From the IMG/VR virus record IMGVR_UViG_3300049432_000151, positions 21,050 through 85,049 of that record: a DNA stretch of 64,000 nt; one strand, written 5' to 3'. Positions 57,723-64,000 of the stretch are shown here, piece after piece. Origin of the DNA: a virus. Under the pieces are notes generated by a model. That model was not told the DNA's origin, did not search any database, and saw only the letters and a list, made by a program, of their open reading frames with translations. Made by a program: the position numbers and the translations under genes. Positions within the stretch are counted from its first letter, which is position 1. The number at the start of each line of letters is the position of its first letter.

Positions 57723-58682
57723 ATGAAAACCGAGGAACAGCACAATCGAAGGAAGAGCGAAGATGCTCCGGCGATCCGGATTCTTGCGGTTGACGACGAT
57801 CCTGCGTATCTGCGTTACCTCCGTCTTGTGCTCACTCGCGCCGGTTTCGAGATCGACGTTGCGTACGACGGCGCCGCGGCGATCGAGCGGATTCGCGAGG
57901 GGGCGCCGGTTGACCTTTTGCTCATCGACCTGACGATGCCCGGCCTCGATGGCATCGAGACTGTTCGCCACATTCAGCAGGAGTCACACCTTCCTGGTCT
58001 TTACACCATCCTCCTCACCGCGAGCGATGGCGTCGACCTGAAACTGCGCGCGCTCGACGAGGGCCTCGACGACTTCATTACCAAGAGCTCGCCCGAGTCG
58101 GAGATCCTGGCGAAGATCCGAAGTGCGGCGCGGCGGCTGCAGCTCGAGCGTCAACTGCACATCGAGAATGAGCAGCTCCATGCACTGGCACTGACCGACG
58201 AGCTCACCGGAATCGGAAATCGCCGCGCGATTTTTCAGGCTGGCGAAGCGATCCTCAACGCCGAGCGACAGCTCAGCGTCGGCCTTTTCGACCTCGACCG
58301 GTTCAAGCAGGTGAATGACACTTACGGTCACCTCGCTGGTGACAGGATCCTCTCGGACGTAGCGGCGATGTTCAAGAGCCACACGCGCTACGGCGACTTG
58401 ATCGGGCGGTACGGCGGCGACGAATTCGTTCTGCTTCTACCAGATACGGGGCCCGACGAGGCCCGCCAGATTGCTGAGCGCATCGCTGCCAAAATCCGTC
58501 AGCTCGTTTGGACGATTAACGGCGCTCAGGTCAGCGTGAGCGTGCAGTTCGGTGTGGCCACATGCCCCGGCACTGCGCGGACGCTTCCCGATTTGCTGGC
58601 CTGCTGCGATCAGGCCCTGTACCGCGGGAAAAAGCGCGCCCGAACGGCAGCGCGCGCACAGGGACGCGTTTCCAAGGGCTAG
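57723..58682 (+). CDS. Response regulator with GGDEF domain (diguanylate cyclase)
   Basis: A 319-aa protein from ATG 57723. Receiver: VDDDPAYLR with the acidic pocket, phosphoacceptor Asp in LLLIDLTMPG (near 71), Thr in LLTAS, Lys in ITKSS. A coiled-coil linker (ARRLQLERQLHIENEQLHALA) precedes the GGDEF domain: DELTGIGNRRA, DLDRFKQVNDTYGH, active-site GGDEF and an RYGD inhibitory I-site five residues before it. Expected to make cyclic di-GMP from two GTP upon phosphorylation, with product feedback. No partner kinase visible in this window. Confidence 0.93.
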   Translation: MKTEEQHNRRKSEDAPAIRILAVDDDPAYLRYLRLVLTRAGFEIDVAYDGAAAIERIREGAPVDLLLIDLTMPGLDGIETVRHIQQESHLPGLYTILLTASDGVDLKLRALDEGLDDFITKSSPESEILAKIRSAARRLQLERQLHIENEQLHALALTDELTGIGNRRAIFQAGEAILNAERQLSVGLFDLDRFKQVNDTYGHLAGDRILSDVAAMFKSHTRYGDLIGRYGGDEFVLLLPDTGPDEARQIAERIAAKIRQLVWTINGAQVSVSVQFGVATCPGTARTLPDLLACCDQALYRGKKRARTAARAQGRVSKG

Positions 58683-58881
58683 GTAGCGGCTAGCTGGTAG
58701 CGGGTAGCTGAGCGTTCGCCGCGTTTGCCGTTTGCCGTTCGCCGTTCGCCGTTCGCCGTTCGCCGTTGACCGTAGTTGTTCATCGTTCATCGTTCATCGT
58801 TCATCGTTCCGCTTCCCGCTTCCCGCTCCCCGCTTCCCGCTTCCCGCTTCCCGCTTCCCGCTACCCGCTACCCGCTACCCG
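58683..58881 (+). repeat. Heptanucleotide tandem repeat with drifting unit
   Basis: About 28 consecutive 7-base units whose sequence changes along the array: GTAGCGG-like, then TGCCGTT/CGCCGTT, then CATCGTT, then CCGCTTC and finally CCGCTAC. Unit length stays 7 throughout. A similar, oppositely oriented tract (GGCCAAC/GGCAAAC type) lies at about 59298-59325, at the end of the next gene. It looks like slippage-derived microsatellite or a neutral spacer. Confidence 0.8.
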
Positions 58882-58902
58882 TTTCATGCGAAACTCCTTC
58901 AC

Positions 58903-59325
58903 GTGAAGGGGCCTTGCCGCTGGTGCAAGGGAGCAGTCGCCGGACGACGGCGTACGTTCTGCTCCGATGGGTGCGTTCACGAGTGGCGTCTCCGCTCGAG
59001 CACGAGCTACCTCAGGAAGTGCGTCCTCAAGCGCGACCGCGGCATCTGCCGTCTGTGCGGCATCGACACCGTAAAGCAACGGCGGTCGATCATGCGGCTG
59101 CCCTTCGCGCAGCGAATGAGTGAGCTGCAGAACCTGATCGATGCCGGCATCATCTCGCGCCGTCGCAAGAGTTGGTGGGAGGCTGACCACATCCTCCCCG
59201 TTGTCGAAGGCGGCGACTCCAACCTCGAGAACATCCGCACGCTCTGCATCCCCTGCCATCGTGGCGAAACATGGGAGCTGCGCCGCCGGCGCCGTCTCGG
59301 CCAACGGCAAACGGCCAACGGCTAA
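58903..59325 (+). CDS. HNH endonuclease
   Basis: A 140-aa protein from GTG 58903; the frame extends upstream through the heptamer repeat, which is low-complexity and not counted. Zinc fingers: CRWCKGA..GRRRTFCSDGC, then the core YLRKCVLKRDRGICRLCG, WEADHILPVVEGGDSNLENIRTLCIPCH, giving the HNH catalytic site (DHI, N, H). Such stand-alone HNH nucleases act as DNA nicking enzymes in mobile or housekeeping contexts. The C-terminus runs into the second repeat tract (QRQTANG), so the end may have been altered by the repeat. Confidence 0.85.
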   Translation: MKGPCRWCKGAVAGRRRTFCSDGCVHEWRLRSSTSYLRKCVLKRDRGICRLCGIDTVKQRRSIMRLPFAQRMSELQNLIDAGIISRRRKSWWEADHILPVVEGGDSNLENIRTLCIPCHRGETWELRRRRRLGQRQTANG

Positions 59326-59327
59326 CC

Positions 59328-61415
59328 TCACCAGACCCGGATTCTCGCCTCCCGTGCGAGATACAACTTGTCCCCCGGCTTCACCCCGAACGCTCCGTAC
59401 CAGGCGTCCGTATTGCGCACCGTCGCGGCGCGGAACTCTCCGGGCGAATGGCTGTTCGTGATGAGCGACGATCGCATCGCTTCCGGGCGCGCCTTGCTGC
59501 GCCAGATCTGCGCGAACGACACGAAAAAGCGCTGGTCGCCGCTGAGGCCCTGTGAAGCCGGCGCTTCGTTCCCCGCATAGGAGGCGCGATACCCGTCGTA
59601 CGCCGCGGCGATCCCTGCGACGTCAGCGATGTTCTCACTCAGCGTGAGCTTGCCGTTGAGACGCATCCCGGGCAGTGGCTGGTACGTGTCGTATTGCGCG
59701 GCGAGGCGTTCTCCGGCGGCGTTGAAGTGCGCGAAGTCTTCCTTCGTCCACCAGTTCGACAGCCGTCCTTCAGCGTCGAACAACGCGCCCTGGTCATCGA
59801 AGCTGTGGCTGATCTCATGACCGATCACGGTGCCGATGCCGCCGTAGTTCTGCACACGGTCCGTCTTCGCATCGAAGAATGGCGGATTGAGAATGGCCGC
59901 GGGGAAGTTCATCGCATTCTGCAGCGGCAGATTGACCGCGTTGACCGTCTGCGGCGTCATCCACCATTCGGTCTTGTCGACCGGCTGTCCCAGTTTGGCC
60001 AGGACTCCGCGATATTTGAACAGAGCGGCCCGCTCTGCGTTGCCTAACGCGTCGTCGCGTGAGATCTCCAGCGGCGTGTAGTCGGTCCACTTCTCCGGAT
60101 AGCCGATGCCGACATACATCGTCGCAAGCTTGGCCTTCGCCTTTTCTTTCGTCGCCGGCGCCATCCACTCCAGGCGATCGACGCGCGCACCGAACGCGGC
60201 CACGATGTTCTTCACCATCTCCTGCGCCGCTGCCTTCGCTTCGGGTGGAAAGTAGCGGGCGACATACATCCTGCCAACGGCGTTACCCATCGCCTCGTTC
60301 GTCGCGGTGACGCCGCGCTTCCAGCGCTCGCGTTGCTGCGGAGCTCCAGTCAGCGCCGTCCCGTGAAACTTGAAGTGCTCGACATCGAACGGCTTCGACA
60401 GAAGGGGCGCCGCGCGGTCGATCGCGTGGAACGTCAGGTACTCCTTCCACACGCTGAGCGGCTCGCTGGCAACGGCAGCGGAGATACCGGTGAATGCCGG
60501 CGGTTGCCAGACGTAGAGATGCGGCTGCGCTTCGAGACCGGCGGCAGAAAAATAGGCGGTCCAATCGAGGCCCGGCGCGTTCTTCGCGAAATCCGCGAGA
60601 GGCCACCGCTGCGCACGCTGCACCTGAACAGACTCGGTGCGCGTCGAATGCGCGCGGGCGATTTTCTCCTCGAGCGCGTAGACCCGCGCAGCACGCGCGG
60701 TCGCGTCCGAAACGTTTGCCAGCGTGAGAGCCGCGGCGATGTGCTCACGGTATTTCTGCTGAAGCGCCCGGCTCTTTTCATCCGTTCCGATGTAGTTCTC
60801 GCGATCGGGCATCGCGATACCGCCCTGCAGCAGATAGCCCACATTCTTTGTCGGATCGGCAAAGTCCGGAGATGCCCACAGCCCGAAGAGCCGTGACGTG
60901 TGGAACTGCGTGTTGTTCAACGCGTCGACGTCGGCACGCAGCTGGGATCCGAGGAAGCGGGCGAGCGCGGTCTTGTCGGAGATGGCGTCGATGCGCGCCA
61001 GCTCCGGCGAGAGCGGTGACAACCCTTTGCGATCGATCGTCGTTTCATCCATGTAGGCGGCGTAGAAGTCACCAACCCTCTTCTCTTCGGCATCCGTGGA
61101 TTTCGCGGCGTTCCCGATCAGGTCAACCGTGCGCTTGCTCGCCTCCTCGGTAAGGATGGCAAACGAGCCATAGTTGGAACGGTCGGGCGGGATCTCCGTC
61201 TTTGCCAGCCACGTTCCGTTGCCGTAGCGGAAAAAATCGTCGCCAGGCTTGACGCTCCGATCCATCCCGGCGAGGTCGAGGCCGTGCGACTCCGTGTCAG
61301 CCGTCACCGTCGCCGGCGCCTTCTTGTCGCTATGCTCTTCCACAGCACGACATCCAGTGAGAAGGATCACACATACGACTCCGGAGAACACGAGCGGCCG
61401 GCGAATCACGTTCAT
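59328..61415 (-). CDS. M13-family (neprilysin-like) metallopeptidase lipoprotein
   Basis: A 695-aa protein from ATG 61415 (ATG 61424 is possible). Lipoprotein signal ending LLTGC. N-terminal M13 helical domain (FFRYGNGTW, ..YMDE) and C-terminal zinc domain with HEISH near 528-532 (VIGHEISHSFDDQG) and ENIADVAG supplying the third ligand. It degrades peptides up to a few kDa outside the cytoplasm. It stands divergent to the CAP-domain gene. Length matches PepO-type enzymes. Confidence 0.92.
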   Translation of the reverse strand: MNVIRRPLVFSGVVCVILLTGCRAVEEHSDKKAPATVTADTESHGLDLAGMDRSVKPGDDFFRYGNGTWLAKTEIPPDRSNYGSFAILTEEASKRTVDLIGNAAKSTDAEEKRVGDFYAAYMDETTIDRKGLSPLSPELARIDAISDKTALARFLGSQLRADVDALNNTQFHTSRLFGLWASPDFADPTKNVGYLLQGGIAMPDRENYIGTDEKSRALQQKYREHIAAALTLANVSDATARAARVYALEEKIARAHSTRTESVQVQRAQRWPLADFAKNAPGLDWTAYFSAAGLEAQPHLYVWQPPAFTGISAAVASEPLSVWKEYLTFHAIDRAAPLLSKPFDVEHFKFHGTALTGAPQQRERWKRGVTATNEAMGNAVGRMYVARYFPPEAKAAAQEMVKNIVAAFGARVDRLEWMAPATKEKAKAKLATMYVGIGYPEKWTDYTPLEISRDDALGNAERAALFKYRGVLAKLGQPVDKTEWWMTPQTVNAVNLPLQNAMNFPAAILNPPFFDAKTDRVQNYGGIGTVIGHEISHSFDDQGALFDAEGRLSNWWTKEDFAHFNAAGERLAAQYDTYQPLPGMRLNGKLTLSENIADVAGIAAAYDGYRASYAGNEAPASQGLSGDQRFFVSFAQIWRSKARPEAMRSSLITNSHSPGEFRAATVRNTDAWYGAFGVKPGDKLYLAREARIRVW

Positions 61416-61533
61416 GGCGCGCATTTTCCGCGCAACCGGCGCGCGGCATGGCAACGAAACAGGGACAGTCGAACGAGGCATACCGGTTGCGATAGCCAGG
61501 TGTAACAAATCGTTCCAAAGCAGGACCACGAAA

Positions 61534-62139
61534 ATGAAAGTATCCCGTTTGCAAAGGTTTAGCGCCCTGGTGCTCGCCGTGACGCTCGCCGCGCCACTGT
61601 CGCTTGTCGCGGAAACCCGCACTCCACGCAGGACATCGCTCTCCGACCTCGCCCGCGATCTCGAGCAGGCACTGGGTCGCGGCAGCGTCTCTGTCACTGG
61701 CGCGCGGACACCGCAGCGCACGTCTCCGCGCGCGGACGCGTCGTCGCTGAGCGCGCAGACGCTCGTGGACGAGATGAATCGCGAACGCGCCGCAAAGGGC
61801 ATGAGCCCCCTCAGGTTGAACAGCCAGCTCTCTGCCGCTGCCGGCGATCGAGTCTCGGACATGTTCGACAATGAATATTTCGACCACGTCGCGCCCGACG
61901 GGACGAGCCCATTCACCTGGGTCGATAAGCGCGGCTACCGCTACAGCGTGATCGGCGAGAATCTCGCGGTTGGCTACCCGACCTCGGCCCGCGTGGTGGG
62001 CGGCTGGATGAGCTCTCCCGGCCATCGCGCGAACATCCTCAAGCGCGACTTCGACGAGATCGGCATCGCCGTGGCGTCGGGTGCTCCGATCCGCGGGTAT
62101 AGCGGTCCGCTGGTAGTTGCGATGTACGCGGCGAGGTAA
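61534..62139 (+). CDS. Exported CAP-domain (YkwD-like) protein
   Basis: A 201-aa protein from ATG 61534. Signal peptide 1-26. CAP domain from ~75: LVDEMNRERAAKGMSPLRLNSQLSAAAGDRVSDMFDNEYFDHVAPDG in pieces, with the conserved His (FDHVAP), IGENLA and SPGHRANIL motifs. Bacterial CAP proteins are secreted and usually of unknown ligand. A long hairpin begins 6 bases after its stop, probably its terminator. No operon partner. Confidence 0.88.
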   Translation: MKVSRLQRFSALVLAVTLAAPLSLVAETRTPRRTSLSDLARDLEQALGRGSVSVTGARTPQRTSPRADASSLSAQTLVDEMNRERAAKGMSPLRLNSQLSAAAGDRVSDMFDNEYFDHVAPDGTSPFTWVDKRGYRYSVIGENLAVGYPTSARVVGGWMSSPGHRANILKRDFDEIGIAVASGAPIRGYSGPLVVAMYAAR

Positions 62140-62144
62140 GGCGA

Positions 62145-62218
62145 AATCACCACAGAGGCACAGAGCACACAGAGAGTACTTCTCTCTGTGCCCTCTGTGC
62201 CTCTGTGGTGATTGCTTT
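62145..62218 (+). terminator. Long perfect hairpin with T tail (dispersed-repeat type)
   Basis: Arms of 21 perfect base pairs (62145-62165 with 62193-62213) built from CACAGAGGCACAGAG-like sequence, continuing as a slightly bulged inner stem to a TACT loop, followed by GCTTTT. I know this CTCTGTGCCTCTGTGGTG sequence as a common intergenic repeat in many bacterial genomes. Here it lies between the CAP gene and the metallopeptidase gene. Confidence 0.85.
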
Positions 62219-62263
62219 TCAAACCCTCAGCGGCGAGGCCGATGCCCGGCGTATCCTGCGCGC

Positions 62264-63988
62264 ATGCGACGCGCAATACTCCTCCCTCTTCTGATGATGA
62301 CCAGCGTTCCCGCCGGCTACTGGCCGGCGGAGAAGGCCGCGCCGATTCTGGCGAAGATCGAGACGATTCGTCTTGCACCCGATCTCACTCCGCTCAGTGC
62401 TGGCGAACAGGCCGCACTGAAGGACCTCTACGCGGTGGGCGACATCTTCCAGGACCTCTATGAAGAGTCGCGCCATCACCAGGCCCTCAGCGCCCGGGCG
62501 GCACTCCGGAAAAGCGGGCGGGAGGACCTGCTGACCCTCTATCGGCTTTCACAGGGTCCAATCGTCACGACGCTCGAGAACAAGCGCGAGGCGTTCCTTC
62601 CCGTCGTTCCGGAAGTCGCCGCTCGCAACGTTTATCCGATCGACGCCACGCGCGAGGAGATGAAAGCGTTCCTCACCGCACATCCGGATCAGCGCGACGA
62701 CATCCTCGGCGAACGGACCGTCGTTCGCCGTGCCACGAAAGAGAATATCCAGCGTGATCTGAAAGCTCTCGCCACGCATCCGGCGATCGAGGTATTGCAT
62801 CCGACCCTGAAGCCGCGCCTCACCTCGCTGGCACCCTCGGCAAAGACGCTCTACGCAGTGCCTTACTCCGTGGCCTACGCCGATCAGTTGAGCAAAGCAC
62901 ATCGCCTCCTCCGCAGCGCGGCGGACCACGTCGAGTCCAGCGACGAGGAGTTCGCGCGCTACCTGCGCAACCGCGCACGCGATCTTCTGTCGAACGATTA
63001 TGAGAGCGGCGACGCGTCATGGGTGACCGGCCGCTTCAAGCGCCTCAATGCGCAGATCGGTGCATATGAGACTTACGACGACGCCCTTTTCGGTGTGAAG
63101 GCATTTCACAGCGTCGGACTGCTCATTTCGAATGAGAAGGCGACGACCGAGCTTCGCAGCGCGCTGGGCGGTCTCCAGGCGATCGAAGATGCGCTGCCCT
63201 ACTCGCCTCACAAACGCATTCGCGAAGACATCCCCGTCGGCGTCTATCACGTGATTTCCGACTACGGCCAGGCGCGCGGAACGAATACCGCGACGATTCT
63301 TCCTAACGATCCGCTGTTCTCGCGCCGCTACGGACGGACGATTCTGCTTCGCGAGAACATCATGACCAACCCCGACATCTTCGCCGCGTCGCAGCGCGTA
63401 TGGCGCGCCGCGACGGCCGACGTGCACGCGAACGACCTCGCGCCGCAGGGCGACTTCCAGCGCACCCTCTGGCACGAGATCGGTCACTACCTCGGGCCCG
63501 ACCGCGACAAAGCCGGCAGAACGATCGATGCAGCGCTCGAGGATTACGCGGACGGAATGGAGGAGATGAAGTCCGATCTCGTCTCCTTGTTCTCGTTCCA
63601 CAAGCGAAGCGTCCCCGCCGAAACGTTGAGCGCTGTGCGTGCCGCCGGGATTCGTCGCACGCTCCAGAACGTGCAGCCACGCCGCGATCAGCCGTATCAG
63701 ACGATGCAGCTCATCCAGTTCAACTGGTTCATGGAGAACGGGCTGATCACGCCCGATCCGCAGACGGCCCGGCTGACGATCAACTACGACCGCTACAACG
63801 AGGTGGTCAGCTCGCTGCTGCGAGAAGTGCTCGCGCTTCAGTACAACGGCGACAAGGCCGCAGCGGCGAAGTTCTTCGACCGCTGGACAAAGTGGACGCC
63901 GGAAGTACACGGCAAGCTGGCGGAACGGATCCGCGCCGCGCAGGGCGCGCGGTGGCGGAATGTAAGGTACGGCGCGCTAGGAGAGTAG
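62264..63988 (+). CDS. Exported zinc peptidase, M49-like (HEIGH)
   Basis: A 574-aa protein from ATG 62264. Short signal-like N-terminus (ILLPLLMMTSVPAG). The C-terminal half carries WHEIGHYLGP (zinc motif near 397-401) and, about 30 residues later, EEMKSDLVSLF with the third ligand. DPP III/M49 enzymes have HExxxH; this protein has the five-residue HExxH form together with an M49-like EExxxD, so it may be a distinct branch. It could cleave dipeptides from N-termini. Ends 12 bases before the window edge, next to a poly-G run. Confidence 0.7.
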   Translation: MRRAILLPLLMMTSVPAGYWPAEKAAPILAKIETIRLAPDLTPLSAGEQAALKDLYAVGDIFQDLYEESRHHQALSARAALRKSGREDLLTLYRLSQGPIVTTLENKREAFLPVVPEVAARNVYPIDATREEMKAFLTAHPDQRDDILGERTVVRRATKENIQRDLKALATHPAIEVLHPTLKPRLTSLAPSAKTLYAVPYSVAYADQLSKAHRLLRSAADHVESSDEEFARYLRNRARDLLSNDYESGDASWVTGRFKRLNAQIGAYETYDDALFGVKAFHSVGLLISNEKATTELRSALGGLQAIEDALPYSPHKRIREDIPVGVYHVISDYGQARGTNTATILPNDPLFSRRYGRTILLRENIMTNPDIFAASQRVWRAATADVHANDLAPQGDFQRTLWHEIGHYLGPDRDKAGRTIDAALEDYADGMEEMKSDLVSLFSFHKRSVPAETLSAVRAAGIRRTLQNVQPRRDQPYQTMQLIQFNWFMENGLITPDPQTARLTINYDRYNEVVSSLLREVLALQYNGDKAAAAKFFDRWTKWTPEVHGKLAERIRAAQGARWRNVRYGALGE

Positions 63989-64000
63989 TGGGGGGGGGGC

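Noticed and set aside
58683-58881. Possible CRISPR array
   Set aside because: Units are 7 bases with no spacers and drift in sequence.
58732-58902. N-terminal extension of the HNH gene rich in RFPLPASRFPLPA-like repeats
   Set aside because: It is translation of the heptamer tandem repeat; a GTG start at 58903 gives a normal HNH protein.
1-64000. tRNA or rRNA genes
   Set aside because: None was recognised by eye on either strand; a covariance-model scan would be needed to exclude tRNAs fully.
63980-64000. Poly-G run at the window end as a biological signal
   Set aside because: It sits at the sequence edge and is more likely an assembly or sequencing artefact.

Overview
GC-rich bacterial DNA, most likely a soil or environmental genome bin from an Acidobacteriota- or Myxococcota-like lineage. 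That placement is an inference from the flanking genes: a fulvocin C-like bacteriocin precursor, an M13 peptidase lipoprotein, a CAP-domain protein, a response regulator with a GGDEF domain, and heptanucleotide tandem repeats. No rRNA or tRNA was seen, so the taxon cannot be fixed. The last bases are a poly-G run, which may be a contig end.

Layout. 1-3734: cellular genes (a secreted alpha/beta hydrolase cut by the window edge; a polytopic membrane protein with PPC-like domains). About 3890-10670: a left accessory arm holding a direct-repeat-flanked excisionase-like HTH gene, a leftward XRE/ImmA regulatory cassette with a consensus sigma70 promoter and operator, zinc-ribbon and metallopeptidase phage genes, and two reverse-oriented cargo genes. 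10836-43779: a nearly complete siphovirus (HK97/lambda type) morphogenesis and lysis block. Its order is TerS, TerL, portal fused to an MuF-type domain, prohead protease fused to a 2H phosphoesterase-like domain, major capsid, then a 9 kb insert of mostly Sec-signal or lipoprotein genes including two fibre-like proteins. After that come connector, head closure, gp10-like, tail terminator, tail tube, G/GT chaperones with a -1 frameshift site, tape measure, M/L/K-like proteins, a giant J-like hub, a holin-like protein and an M15-like endolysin candidate. No integrase, replication or recombination gene was recognised.

43812-51878: secreted proteins and cell-wall hydrolases, including a four-gene operon coding for a CxxCH (haem c) protein, a fulvocin C-like precursor, a Clp-N-like protein and a peptidoglycan-binding/CHAP hydrolase. 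51961-55987: a small mobile-type gene and a leftward MORC-like ATPase / Dcm / Vsr restriction-modification-like operon. 56311-64000: ordinary cellular genes, with tandem repeats and a long hairpin in the intergenic spaces.

The most unexpected signal is a bipartite element, GGTAGGG-N16/17-CACTCC, found upstream of six transcription units (positions 957, 9148, 46002, 49641, 50006 and 50953). Four copies are exact and two carry one mismatch. Most of the genes it precedes encode secreted products, and they include the bacteriocin operon and two cargo genes in or next to the phage block. It looks like the promoter or operator of a shared regulon that crosses the phage/host boundary.
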